A stretch of 64,000 nt of DNA from MA-ANB-1 sp040878225. Its GTDB lineage: Bacteria; Actinomycetota; Acidimicrobiia; Spongiisociales; ZC4RG35. The stretch spans positions 1 to 64,000 of the forward strand of contig JBBDMR010000101.1 of assembly GCA_040878225.1 (NCBI GenBank), in the 5' to 3' direction. The position numbers and the translations under genes were made by a program. Shown here one piece after another: positions 17,115 through 26,522 of the stretch (within the stretch, counting starts at the first letter, position 1; each line of letters begins with the position of its first letter). The notes beneath the pieces are model-generated. The model did no database searches. It was not told the origin of the DNA and saw only the letters and a list, made by a program, of their open reading frames with translations.

Positions 17115-17813
17115 ATGACCTCACGCCTCGCAGCCGGAATAGCAATTGCAGTCCTCACCGCCGCGGTCCTCGCGCTGGCCGCCCAGGATGAGTCTGAGCT
17201 GATACGGAGCCCCGAGGTCCTCTCCCGGTCTTTCTCGGTCGCTCCGACGACGGCCCTTGAGCCAACCGATATTCATGACCTTCTTCCGGACGAGAGTCCG
17301 ACCACTGTTCACGCCAAGGCCGAGCCCGCTCAGGCACATGCTGCTCAAACGACCTCGACATCGGTAGTCGTCACCGAGGAAAGCTCCACGACCACCGCGC
17401 CTCCGGCGACCAGCACCACGCTCGCCCCGGTGACAACCACCGCCCCGCCGTCAGGCGGATTCAACGCGGGATATGAGAGCTCCTTTACGTCATTGATCAA
17501 CTCCCACCGGAACGCCAACGGCCTCGCAGCACTGTCCCGCGACTCGGGCCTCGACGCCGAAGCACGAGCGTGGTCACAGCAGATGGCAGCCAACGGGGCT
17601 CTTTCCCACAGCAGCCTCGGCAGGTTCCTGCCGCCGTGGAGCTCGGTAGGCGAAAACGTCGCAGTAGGAGGATCGGCGTCCTCGATATTCGGGGGATTGG
17701 CCGCCAGCGCAGGACACAACTCCAACATGCTCGGCGACTTCACCCACCTCGGGGTCGGAGTGTGGGTCGACTCCGCCGGCGGGGTGTGGACCACCCACGT
17801 GTTCACCAAGTAG
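17115..17813 (+). CDS. Secreted CAP/SCP-domain protein
   Basis: 232 aa: signal peptide (about 1-25, LAAGIAIAVLTAAVLALAA), a Thr/Ala/Pro-rich stalk (about 50-115) and a C-terminal CAP (SCP/PR-1-like) domain starting FTSLINSHRNANGLAAL. CAP hallmarks include SQQMAANGALSHSS and SVGENVAVG, with HLGVGVWVD near the end. CAP proteins are extracellular; bacterial roles are poorly defined. ATG at 17115 starts just before the signal peptide. Confidence 0.88.
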   Translation: MTSRLAAGIAIAVLTAAVLALAAQDESELIRSPEVLSRSFSVAPTTALEPTDIHDLLPDESPTTVHAKAEPAQAHAAQTTSTSVVVTEESSTTTAPPATSTTLAPVTTTAPPSGGFNAGYESSFTSLINSHRNANGLAALSRDSGLDAEARAWSQQMAANGALSHSSLGRFLPPWSSVGENVAVGGSASSIFGGLAASAGHNSNMLGDFTHLGVGVWVDSAGGVWTTHVFTK

Positions 17814-17863
17814 CGATCTACCGGAGTAGCTATTCTTCGGCTCCTCCGACAAGGACAGAAGTA

Positions 17864-18238
17864 GTGGCGAGAGCGACCGGCATCGGCGGAGTGTTCCTCC
17901 GTTCCAAGAATGCCGAGGCGTTACAGGACTGGTATGTCGACAACCTGGGTTTGGAACCCGACGCCGACGGATACGTGATCCTCAACTGGGGCGGCAGCCA
18001 TTCGGGCTCGACCGTCTGGTCCGCCTTCGATGGCGATGCCGATTACTTCGGTGGCCCGGACGCCCAATGGATGATCAACTACCGCGTCGACGACCTCGAC
18101 GGTCTCGTCGAGAAGCTGGAAGCTGCCGGAGTCCAGGTGGCCGATAAGCGATTCGAAGACGCCAACGGCCGATTCGCCCATTGTTGGGATCCAGAGGGCA
18201 ACAAGATTGAGCTCTGGGAGCCCGCCGAGGGGTATTGA
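17864..18238 (+). CDS. VOC-family (glyoxalase-like) protein
   Basis: 124-aa single vicinal-oxygen-chelate protein: GGVFLRSKNAEALQDWYVDNLG at the N-terminus, YRVDDLDGLVEKLEAAGV in the middle and the C-terminal FAHCWDPEGNKIELWEP, whose Glu is the usual metal ligand. It may be a glyoxalase, dioxygenase or resistance-type protein; the substrate cannot be read. GTG at 17864 follows AAGGAC and gives the normal VOC N-terminus; the longer frame would overlap the CAP gene. Confidence 0.85.
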   Translation: MARATGIGGVFLRSKNAEALQDWYVDNLGLEPDADGYVILNWGGSHSGSTVWSAFDGDADYFGGPDAQWMINYRVDDLDGLVEKLEAAGVQVADKRFEDANGRFAHCWDPEGNKIELWEPAEGY

Positions 18239-18266
18239 ACGTCAAAGGTCTCCTGCAGTTAACCAA

Positions 18267-19346
18267 TCACGAGCCTGCATCCGGGCCGCACTCAGGCTCT
18301 CCTGTGAGCACCGGATGGCCGGACGACTCGATGAAGGCCGGGATGAGACAGGCATCGATCACACCCTGAGGAGAGACCACGACACGGGCCACTGCTGTGG
18401 TCGAGCCGGCAAGCGAGAGGTTGGGCCAGACGAAGTTGCCCAACGACCACGCCACGGGACGGCCCTGGACGAATTCGAGCGGCTGGAGCCGGTGAGAATG
18501 ATGACCGAATATCGCATCCGCTCCCGCCGCAATCATCGCCTCCGCCCGCTCGCGGTCCTCGGCACGGGGCTCTTCATCGAGTTCGACACCCCAATGGATG
18601 GTGACGATCACGATGTCAGCAAAACGGTCGGCGGTCTCAACGGCGGTAACCATGCGATCGATGGTGTCGCCATCACGCATTCCTGGCCTCGTGGAGGTGG
18701 CGAACCATCCCTCGTGCGGGAAGACACCCCCAAATCCGATGACGGCAACCCGCCAACCGTTGAGGTCGAAGAATGCCGGCTTGCCGGCCTCGGCCTCATT
18801 GCGTCCCGCCCCGACGGGGTTCAGACCGAGGTCTTCGAGAAGACGCCTGCCCTCCAGCATCGCTGCCTTTCCGTGATCCTGTCCATGATTGTTCCCGAGG
18901 TTGACCACATCGATTCCCGCCTCGATGGCAGCCGGGTATGCGTCGGTGTCGCAGCCGAACACGAATTCCTTCGGCTCGGGAGGGCCGTCCGGCGAGGGTG
19001 AGCACTCGAGGTTGATGACTGTCAGGTCGTCGGCGCCGAAGAGACCGCCCAGACCCGACCATGCATGGCCGTAGCCGTTGGTGCGCAGGGCACCGATCAC
19101 GTCACCATCGAGATTTACGTCTCCTGTGCCGTGGATGACCAGCCAGCCGCGCGGGTCGACCGTCGTTGATGGAGTCTGGGTCGTCGTGGTCGCAGCGAGC
19201 GTGGACGTCGTCGAGCGTGGGGTGGACGAGTTCTCACTGGTCACGGACGAGTCGGGTGTCTGAATCGTAGATAGAGGTGCGGTGGCGGCATCACAAGCCA
19301 CGACGAGAAGCACCGCCGCAACGATCACCAGGCCGGTCCGTGTCAT
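18267..19346 (-). CDS. CapA/PgsA-like metallophosphatase lipoprotein
   Basis: 359 aa. An N-terminal lipobox LLVVACD predicts a lipoprotein, followed by a Ser/Thr-rich stalk (about 25-65) and a CapA domain (PGA_cap) with HGTGDVNLDGDV, NLECSPSPDG, VVNLGNNHGQDHG, VTIHWGVELDEEP and IFGHHSHRLQPLEF. These are the metal-binding motifs of the calcineurin-like CapA fold, linked to poly-gamma-glutamate or related polymer synthesis. Polymer unknown; no capBC neighbours. ATG at 19346 is the lipoprotein start. Confidence 0.87.
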   Translation of the reverse strand: MTRTGLVIVAAVLLVVACDAATAPLSTIQTPDSSVTSENSSTPRSTTSTLAATTTTQTPSTTVDPRGWLVIHGTGDVNLDGDVIGALRTNGYGHAWSGLGGLFGADDLTVINLECSPSPDGPPEPKEFVFGCDTDAYPAAIEAGIDVVNLGNNHGQDHGKAAMLEGRRLLEDLGLNPVGAGRNEAEAGKPAFFDLNGWRVAVIGFGGVFPHEGWFATSTRPGMRDGDTIDRMVTAVETADRFADIVIVTIHWGVELDEEPRAEDRERAEAMIAAGADAIFGHHSHRLQPLEFVQGRPVAWSLGNFVWPNLSLAGSTTAVARVVVSPQGVIDACLIPAFIESSGHPVLTGEPECGPDAGS

Positions 19347-19380
19347 GCGTAGAACTTTCACACCCGCCGGCGCGCGCTGA

Positions 19381-19932
19381 TCAATTTTTGAGACGCGACC
19401 GGTACGCCGCGACGTTTTCCCGGGTGGTGCACTTCTCCGAGCAGTTGCGCCGCGATCGGTTGCGAGAGGTGTCAACGTAGGCATCGGCGCAGGTCTTCGA
19501 GTCGCAGGTACCGAACCGCTCGAACCCCCCTTCGATGAGGGCCGTGGTCAGGCCCATGGCGGTCACTGCGCCCAACCAGCGGGCAACACTCTCCCCCATT
19601 GCCTCGAAGTGGAGGTGGGGGCCGATGGCGTGGACACTGATCCGTGGCATCGCACCAACCTCCCCGAGAAGGCCGTTGAGAATGCCGGCCGCCTCGGTCT
19701 CGTCAGCAGCGTCAAAGACCGCACGGAGTTGTTTGCGTACCGATCGAATCTCCTTGAGGTCTCTCTCCGTGGGAGAGAGTTCGGCTCCCTCCCACCCGGC
19801 TGTGCGATCGCCGACCAGAGCGGAGATGTCCTCGGGAGTCTCCAGTTTCTCCTTCCCGCTGATCGGGTCGAGAGAATTGACCAGGTCGACCGCAAGCTGG
19901 ACTGGCTCGTCGCTGTAATGTGAAAAATCCAT
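19381..19932 (-). CDS. CGNR zinc-finger regulator (ABATE domain)
   Basis: 183 aa: an N-terminal ABATE domain (about 8-130, AVDLVNSLDP, LRAVFDAADETE) and a C-terminal CGNR-type zinc finger with Cys pairs in FGTCDSKTCADAYVD and RRNCSEKCTTRENVAAYR. The CGNR position is degenerate here. Such proteins are likely stress-linked transcription regulators. Start at ATG 19932; the upstream frame only adds a short unsupported leader. Confidence 0.85.
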   Translation of the reverse strand: MDFSHYSDEPVQLAVDLVNSLDPISGKEKLETPEDISALVGDRTAGWEGAELSPTERDLKEIRSVRKQLRAVFDAADETEAAGILNGLLGEVGAMPRISVHAIGPHLHFEAMGESVARWLGAVTAMGLTTALIEGGFERFGTCDSKTCADAYVDTSRNRSRRNCSEKCTTRENVAAYRSRLKN

Positions 19933-20027
19933 TTCACCCCTTACTGTAGGCCGTCGCAGTTGCGTAAGGGACATCGAGCACTATAGACCCGTACAGGTGC
20001 CCCTCGCGTGGTTGTGACCGGTCCCGC

Positions 20028-21914
20028 TCAGTCTTCGACAAACCGGGGAAGGGTGAGGGCGAACATGCTCCAACCGTCCTCGAACCGGTAGTCGAGCTCT
20101 CCGGACATCAACTCTGCCAGTTGCCGTGACACGTGGAGCCCGATCCCAACTGAATCGGCCACCTCACGACGAGAAGCAGACTGCACAAATGGCTCGAATA
20201 TTTGTCCCCGGTCTGCCGCTGGAATCCCAGCACCATCATCCTCCACAACGAGAACTACGCCCGCGGCGTCGCTGTAGGTGCGGATTCGGACCCTGTCGCC
20301 GCCATATCGGAACGCATTGCTGACCAGATTCCGCACGATCTGGCGGATCCGGGCCGGGTCTCCCAAGGCCACCGCTTCTGTCAGGTGAGCATCGAGGGCA
20401 TCGTGTTGGTCTGGAGAGAGTCCCTCTTTTACCTAAGCGATCTGGGCCTGGAGATTGACCCTGACTTTTGCCACCTTCAGAGTCCCCGATTCGGCGCGAG
20501 CTGCAGCGAGGAGGTCTTCGATCAGGATCAGCACCTCGTCGGCCTGCTGCATCGCCGCCTGGAGCATCGGCCCGCTCTCCTCGGTCATGGCTATCGAATC
20601 ATCTCTGGCCAGCTCGATGAAACCCATCATGGCTGTAAGTGGGCCCCGGACCTCGTGGGATACGCCCGCCAAAAACGTCTCCTTGGCCGCCATCATCTCG
20701 CGCAGCTCGCTGTTCTTCTGCTCGAGCTGGGCGGTGCGCTCTTCCACCTTCTCTTCGAGGCTTCCAGTCATGCTGTCCAACTCGGCCGTCATCATGTTGA
20801 AGGCGTCGACGAGTTCCCCGATCTCGTCGACACGATTGTTGGGAACCACCGTGTGCCGGTCCCCCCTGGCAATCGCCAGAGCCGCATTCTTGATCTTGAG
20901 AATTGGCAGGCGGATCTGCTGGGATAGCTTCCATGCCAGGGCGCCGGCCACCACTGACCCGAAGATAAGGGCAGCGAGCCCGGCACGCACGAGGTTGTCG
21001 AGCGGCTCCATTGCCTCCGCCCGGTCGAGTTCGACGGATATGATCCAATTCACCCCTTCGAGCAACGATCCGGCCGCCACCACAGGCACGCCCCTGTAAT
21101 CGACACCATCATCCGCTAGAAGCGAGCCATCGTTGAGAATGCGGATGACTGACACGTCCACGGCCGAATCCGGGACAACCAGCGAGAGTGCAGCATCGGA
21201 GTCGAATCGGAGCGGAGTCAAGAACTCGACACCACCTTCTACAGCCCGGGCAAGGGTTGTCTCCCCGGTTTCGCCCAACCCTCTGAAGTCACGAGTCATC
21301 TCATTGAGGCGCGCCATCGATTGGGCGACGAGCACAACGCCACGAGGATGAGCAGGATCACCGACACCCGAACCGACGAGGTGCAGGTTCTCACCATCTC
21401 CGGCAATCACGTTGCCGGCAACCGTCCCCCTGAGTCCGCGGGCGAGGTAGTCGGCGTTGACAGGGACCGGAGATGGGTCAGTGCTCGCCACCAGCTCCAG
21501 GTCGGCCGAGTACACCGACACCCAGGAGACGTCGTGAGCGATGGCGACGTATTCATCGATTGCCCTCTGGACGGCAGCAGGGCCACTGCCACCTTCCCCG
21601 CCGGGGAGCCCGCGGAGTATTTGACTCCGGGCCGCGAGCATCTCGGCATGGTTCATGCCTTCGGCCACATACGCTTCGACCCGCTCTGTCTGCGCCGCCG
21701 CCACCCCGGTCACCCGCTCCAGGGCCGCGGCCTGAAACACCTCCCGCTGCCAGATGAAGCCCAACACGAGAATGGCCATGAGAACAAGAAATGTGACCGT
21801 AAGAACGCCGCCGACGATGTCACTTTGGAGATGGCTGCGCTTCGATGTCCCCGACACTGGGCCCGGCGGGGCCGGCATCTGGTCAGACTCGACCGGTGTT
21901 TCTTTGAGAGTCAT
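20028..21914 (-). pseudogene. Sensor histidine kinase interrupted by in-frame TAG
   Basis: One continuous reading frame encodes a HAMP histidine kinase, broken only by a TAG at 20433-20435. Upstream of it: N-terminal helix (about 35-55), extracytoplasmic sensor region, second helix (about 310-330), HAMP, coiled coil and HisKA box with FLAGVSHEVRGPLTAMMGF. Downstream, in the same frame: the ATPase domain with IRQIVRNLVSNAFRYGG (N box), VVEDDGAGIP (G1) and GIGLHVSRQL (G2). A single base change would restore a normal kinase. It is either a recent pseudogene, a sequencing or assembly error, or amber readthrough. No response regulator is adjacent. Confidence 0.85.
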
Positions 21915-22037
21915 CACGACCTGTGGTTATCGACACAGGAGTGACGCGACCTGAGGAGGTGCTGTATCAGGGATGGGACCGGTATCCAGCCCCCATTTCA
22001 CGGCTGGGGACGTCGCCTGGTCCCTGCCTGAGGACCC

Positions 22038-23129
22038 CTACCGGCGATATTTCTCTTCCCCGGAGACAAAAGTCGCCCGGACGCCCAGCTCGTCGTCGAC
22101 AACGACGATATCGGCGCGGCTTCCCACACTGATCGCGCCCATGTCGGACCGGCCAATCGCCCTGCCCGGTGTGGTCGCCAGAGCTGCAGATGCCCGCGGG
22201 AGGTCCCATCCCAGTTCGACGAGGTTGCGCAACGCAGCGTCCATTGTCAGCACACTCGAGGCGATCGTGCCGTCGGCGAGGCGCGCCTCTCCCCCGTGCA
22301 CCGTGACCTCCCTGTTCCCGAGCCGGTACGTGCCGTCACCTTGGCCTGTTCCCGACATCGCGTCGGTCACGACAAGGAATCGATCGGCTCCAACACTCAT
22401 GGCCAGCAGGGTTGCCTCCCTGCTCAGATGTACGTTGTCGACCACGGCAGAGATGAAAACATCGGGCCGGGTCAGCGCCACACCCCCCACCCCTGGATCT
22501 CGATGGGAGAAAGGACGGGAGGCATTGAACACGTGGGTCAGGATCCGGGCTCCCGAGTCGAAGGCTCGATGGGCCACAGCTGCATCAGCGTTGGAGTGGC
22601 CAACGGCGATGGCCGATCCCGTTTGGCCCAACAGGTCGATCAGCTCGAATGCGCCGGGCAATTCGGGGGCAAGTGTCATCTGGCCCACCTGGCCCGAGTC
22701 GACCAAACGGCGGCAAAAGTCGAGATCGGGATTGCGCAGCAGGTCGGGGTCATGGGCCCCCGGATACTCCGGCGACAGGAAGGGGCCCTCCAGGTGCGTG
22801 CCCAGAAAGGTGGCACCTTCGTAGTGGGCGGCAGCGTGGGACTGCAAGGCATCCCGGAAATCGCTTTCGGCGAGGGTGAGGAGAGTTGGCTGGAACCCGG
22901 TCACACCAGTGGCGGTCAGAGAAGCGGATGCGGTTCGCATCTCGTCGGGGCTCGCGTGTGCAAAGTCGACGCCGGCGTAGCCATGAGTGTGGATGTCGAT
23001 GAATCCAGGCAGGGCGACTCCACTTCCTGCCCCACCAAGCCCGACAGCCACGACCGATGGCCCCTCCACCTCGACGTCGCCCGGGACAAGGCGTCCATCG
23101 ACAACGGCCGCGGCTACCCCGAGACGCAT
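22038..23129 (-). CDS. nagA: N-acetylglucosamine-6-phosphate deacetylase
   Basis: 363-aa amidohydrolase that removes acetate from GlcNAc-6-phosphate in amino-sugar recycling. Motifs: FIDIHTHGYAGVDF (metal HxH), GTHLEGPFLSPEYPGAHD (metal Glu), AVGHSNAD and THVFNASRPFSHRD (metal His residues) and LVVTDAMSGTG (catalytic Asp). Length is slightly below the usual 380. No nagB or PTS neighbours are in the window; it stands alone between the kinase and an OsmC gene. Confidence 0.93.
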   Translation of the reverse strand: MRLGVAAAVVDGRLVPGDVEVEGPSVVAVGLGGAGSGVALPGFIDIHTHGYAGVDFAHASPDEMRTASASLTATGVTGFQPTLLTLAESDFRDALQSHAAAHYEGATFLGTHLEGPFLSPEYPGAHDPDLLRNPDLDFCRRLVDSGQVGQMTLAPELPGAFELIDLLGQTGSAIAVGHSNADAAVAHRAFDSGARILTHVFNASRPFSHRDPGVGGVALTRPDVFISAVVDNVHLSREATLLAMSVGADRFLVVTDAMSGTGQGDGTYRLGNREVTVHGGEARLADGTIASSVLTMDAALRNLVELGWDLPRASAALATTPGRAIGRSDMGAISVGSRADIVVVDDELGVRATFVSGEEKYRR

Positions 23130-23151
23130 CCGGCGGTCTCTTTCCTACGCC

Positions 23152-23583
23152 TCAGGCGAGAAAGGCGTCCAGCGTTATCGGGACGTTGCCGGCGAGGGCC
23201 TTGGAAACTGGGCAGTTCTCCTTGGCATTCTCGGCTGTCGACTGGAAGTCTTCCTCACTGATGCCAGGGACAACCCCCTTGACGGTGAGGGTGATGCCCG
23301 TGATGCCTTCGCCGGGGACAAAGGTGGCCGTGGCCGACGTGTCGAGCGACTCTGACGGGGTCCCGGCCTTGGCGAGCATGTTGGAGAAGGCCATGCTGTA
23401 ACAGGATGCGTGTGCAGCTGCGATCAACTCCTCGGGACTGGTGATTCCGCCGTGCTCCTCGGCCCGGGCTTTCCAGTTGATCGGTAGCGGGCCTGCCGCG
23501 CCGGATGAGTCGAGTTTTGCCACACCGCTTCCGGACATCAGGTCGCCCTCCCAGTGGGCTGATCCGGTGCTATCCAAAGCCAT
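23152..23583 (-). CDS. OsmC-family peroxiredoxin
   Basis: 143 aa of the OsmC/Ohr family, thiol peroxidases that reduce organic hydroperoxides. The resolving and peroxidatic cysteines are seen in AAAHASCYSMAFSNML and AKENCPVSKAL. The N-terminus with GSAHWEGDL and GVAKLDSSG is typical of OsmC rather than Ohr. It is divergent from the flavin reductase gene. Confidence 0.9.
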   Translation of the reverse strand: MALDSTGSAHWEGDLMSGSGVAKLDSSGAAGPLPINWKARAEEHGGITSPEELIAAAHASCYSMAFSNMLAKAGTPSESLDTSATATFVPGEGITGITLTVKGVVPGISEEDFQSTAENAKENCPVSKALAGNVPITLDAFLA

Positions 23584-23653
23584 TCTTTCTCCTTCTGTTG
23601 CCTAACGCAAAGCTAGTGTCGGTCGTTGCGTATACCGTGCCACAATCGACCTT

Positions 23654-24160
23654 GTGATCCACGGCGACAACCCCTTCTCCCCCGAAGGTGACGATCGGTT
23701 GCGCAGGTTCAGAGGCCGCCTGGTCTCCCCGGTCACGATCATGACCTCGGGGGACGATCGGACGCAGACCGGTCTGACGGTTTCGTCGCTCTTTGCCATC
23801 GATGGCACCCCACCGCTTCTCTATGCCGCGGTCGGGCCCAACTCGGACCTCTTCGATGTCGTGCAGAAAACGGGGAGGTTCGTGGTCCATATCTGTCGAC
23901 AGGGTCACGATGGGATAGCCGAGGTCTTCGCCGGTCTGAGGCCAAGCCCCGGAGGGATGTTCGCCAGCGCAGAATGGAAACCGTCGGCGTGGGGGCCGAC
24001 ATTGTCTGCGATGCCCGACCGCGCCTTCTGCTCGCTCCAGACCATCGAGGAGGTTGGGTGGTCAGGAGTCCTGGTCGGCAGAATCGATGAGACTTCTCAT
24101 GCCGATCTCGTCGAGCCCTTGGTCCATTTCAGAGGCAGCTACAGAAAGCTCGACAGCTGA
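23654..24160 (+). CDS. Flavin reductase-like FMN split-barrel protein
   Basis: 168-aa protein of the flavin reductase domain family: RFRGRLVSPVTIMTSGD, TQTGLTVSSLFAIDGTPPLLYAAVG and FVVHICRQGH follow the FMN-binding pattern. It may supply reduced flavin to a monooxygenase or act as an oxidoreductase; no partner is adjacent. Start is GTG at 23654. Confidence 0.83.
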   Translation: MIHGDNPFSPEGDDRLRRFRGRLVSPVTIMTSGDDRTQTGLTVSSLFAIDGTPPLLYAAVGPNSDLFDVVQKTGRFVVHICRQGHDGIAEVFAGLRPSPGGMFASAEWKPSAWGPTLSAMPDRAFCSLQTIEEVGWSGVLVGRIDETSHADLVEPLVHFRGSYRKLDS

Positions 24161-24183
24161 TCTGGTGCCCTGGTGCCCTGTCA

Positions 24184-24549
24184 CTAGCCGGCCGTGGCGC
24201 ACTTCATACAGGTCGATGTCGCCGGGAGGGCTTCCAGCCGCTCGGCAGGAATCAGCCCACCACAGACCTCACAAACACCGTATCCCCCGTTCTCGAACCG
24301 CTCCAGAGCGAGGTCGATCTCACGGATCGAGGCGGCTATCGACCTCGCCGTGGCTGTTGTGCTGATTCGCTCTACGGCCTCCGAAGTCCCGTCACCAACT
24401 CGCTTTCCGAAACCGATACCGGCACCCTGCTCCGGCGGTTCTGTCAGGCGCGCCAGTTCGTCGGAGAGGCGCTTCCGACGTTCCCTGAGCGACATTGCAA
24501 CCCGCTCGAGATCAAGGTTCTCCCCACCCTGCTCGGCGCTCTCGCTCAT
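24184..24549 (-). CDS. DksA/TraR-type zinc finger protein
   Basis: 121 aa: an N-terminal coiled-coil-forming part (about 12-95) and a C-terminal four-cysteine zinc finger, GVCEVCGGLIPAERL and STCMKC. This is the DksA/TraR C4 zinc finger family; DksA proteins bind the RNA polymerase secondary channel. The acidic coiled-coil tip of true DksA is not clear, so regulator function is inferred. Overlaps the downstream end of the EEP gene by 4 bases. Confidence 0.85.
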   Translation of the reverse strand: MSESAEQGGENLDLERVAMSLRERRKRLSDELARLTEPPEQGAGIGFGKRVGDGTSEAVERISTTATARSIAASIREIDLALERFENGGYGVCEVCGGLIPAERLEALPATSTCMKCATAG

Positions 24550-26447
24550 TCGAAGTTGAGGTCGGCCACAACCGCGAAGTGGTCCGATGCCGTCGACTGG
24601 ATCACCCCGACATCAGACGGGGTCAAGTCGCCGGTGTGGAATATGTAGTCGATCCGATAGCGGGGGTCGGCGGCACTGGATGTGAACCCATCGCCCGAAC
24701 CTGCTTCTGCCCACGTGTCCACCCATCCGGCTGAGGCGATCATGGCGATCTGAGCCCAATCCGGTCTTGCGTTGAAGTCGCCCAACAACACTGCCGGGGT
24801 CTGGCCCCCCCACTGGTCGAGGATCGCGTTGATCTGTTCGGTGTGAACCGGCAGAAGGTCAGCTTCGGGGTCTTCGTCGTGGACGTCGGAGTCGTTGACG
24901 TGCTGGAGGTGGGTGCTGATGACGAGGATCTCGCTGTCGCCGACCGCCAGGAGCGCGCCGAGGTAGCCGCGCCGCATCGGCGTACCGACTCTCGGCAGGT
25001 AGTCGGTGCCAACGTCGATGATCGGGTACCGACTGAAGATCGCGTTTCCCCACACCGGATCGGTCGTTCCGAAGAAGGCAACATGCTCGAAGCCCAATTC
25101 GAGCTGGAGAAGCGTCAGAAGGTCGGTGTTGGCGCTCAGAAGCTGCCCGCGCGGAACCTCCTGAAGGCCGACGACGTCAGCCCTGGTGTCAGCAATCACT
25201 TCGGCGATTGCAGCGACGTCGAGGTTGCCCTCGATGTCGAACGCCGAGTGAACGTTGTACGAGACGAACCGGATCGGCTCCTCAACTCCGTCGGCTGACA
25301 CGGTATCCACCCCGAGGGCGGTGAAGAAGGCCAGCACCGGGAGCAGGGCCGCACCAGCTGCGAAGACCCAGTCGGATTGTCCTTCCAGGAAGTCAGCGTG
25401 GTGACGGGTCATGGCTACGGCACCGAGTGCCCCAAGTAACACTGCCGCTGCGATTCGAACAGCAGGTGCGTCGAAGCCGAGATTCATATCGAGGGGCACG
25501 TAGTAGGCGAGGCCGAAGGCGAGAAAGAGCGACGCTCCGGCAATCAAGTAGAAGGAAGATGCGCCCGTTCGGGCACCATCCGGCTCAGGTACAAGACCTG
25601 CCCAGACCACTCCCCCTGCCGGGACGGCAAGAAGACTGAGAATGTTGTAGACGGTGGCATCTCCTTCGGCAGCAAGCACTGCAATGAATACCAAGCCCAG
25701 GCAGAGAGCAAATATCCTGCGATTGCCGGCAAGCCGGTAGGCGAGATAGACCGCTATGACATTGAGGATTGCGATACGCAACTGGGCAGTCGGGCCCGAT
25801 ACTCCGGTGACCGCCGAAGTCCAACCCTGGGACTGCAGGAGGAGCATCTGGATGAACAGGAACGGGGCGAACCCGAGGAGGGAGATAGAGGCGACGGGGC
25901 CCGCACCGGTCTTCTCCAGGGCTCCCGTGTTGTTGTACGCCCAGGCGATGCCGAGACCGAGTGCCGATACCGCAACGACCGGCCTCCAACCAGGCTGATA
26001 GGCAAGATCGAGACTCAGACCCAGGCCCTTGATCGCCGAATCGATTGCGAGCCCGATGAGGACACCACCCACCATTGCCGAACGTCCGAGTCCGAACAGC
26101 AGCGGTAGCAGCCCGACGAACGCAAGAGTTGCCACCGACGACGCCCAGAAGTCGACCAACGGGTCGGCGGCTATCTGATTGACCAGCCGGGCGACCGCCA
26201 GCAGCAAAGTGGCGGAGAGCAGCACCCGCTGAAACGGGATCCACTTCACCAGCAAGGGGACCAGTCCTGCGAGAAGGAAAGGTGCGAAAGCAATCGGGAT
26301 CAGGTCGAGCACCCCGATCCCGAGGGTGTCCCGCAGGTACCAGCTCAAAGACCCGAAGAGAAAGCGCATCGACTGGAGACCGAACACGATCACCAGGGAG
26401 GCAAACAGGGTTCGAGCTATGCGATGCTGTTCTCTTTCCCGATCCAT
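24546..26447 (-). CDS. Polytopic membrane protein with C-terminal EEP domain
   Basis: 633 aa. The N-terminal 370 or so residues contain about 10-12 predicted helices (e.g. LVIVFGLQSMRFLFGSL, IALALVGLLPLLFGLG-like segments, AAAVLLGALGAVAM). The C-terminal ~250 residues are an endonuclease/exonuclease/phosphatase domain: IRFVSYNVHSAFD, DVVGLQEVPRG, ISTHLQHVND, VLLGDFNARPDW and DYIFHTGD, ending in TASDHFAVVADL with the catalytic His. Likely a membrane-bound phosphoesterase, perhaps of lipid head groups. ATG at 26447; longer frame upstream lies over the divergent lipoprotein. Confidence 0.83.
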   Translation of the reverse strand: MDREREQHRIARTLFASLVIVFGLQSMRFLFGSLSWYLRDTLGIGVLDLIPIAFAPFLLAGLVPLLVKWIPFQRVLLSATLLLAVARLVNQIAADPLVDFWASSVATLAFVGLLPLLFGLGRSAMVGGVLIGLAIDSAIKGLGLSLDLAYQPGWRPVVAVSALGLGIAWAYNNTGALEKTGAGPVASISLLGFAPFLFIQMLLLQSQGWTSAVTGVSGPTAQLRIAILNVIAVYLAYRLAGNRRIFALCLGLVFIAVLAAEGDATVYNILSLLAVPAGGVVWAGLVPEPDGARTGASSFYLIAGASLFLAFGLAYYVPLDMNLGFDAPAVRIAAAVLLGALGAVAMTRHHADFLEGQSDWVFAAGAALLPVLAFFTALGVDTVSADGVEEPIRFVSYNVHSAFDIEGNLDVAAIAEVIADTRADVVGLQEVPRGQLLSANTDLLTLLQLELGFEHVAFFGTTDPVWGNAIFSRYPIIDVGTDYLPRVGTPMRRGYLGALLAVGDSEILVISTHLQHVNDSDVHDEDPEADLLPVHTEQINAILDQWGGQTPAVLLGDFNARPDWAQIAMIASAGWVDTWAEAGSGDGFTSSAADPRYRIDYIFHTGDLTPSDVGVIQSTASDHFAVVADLNFE

Positions 26448-26522
26448 GGGCCTGAATCTAACGTGTCTCCTCTGGGGTCCGGGGCAGGACATGGTTCTGG
26501 CCCGTGGCGACATGTCTCTGTG

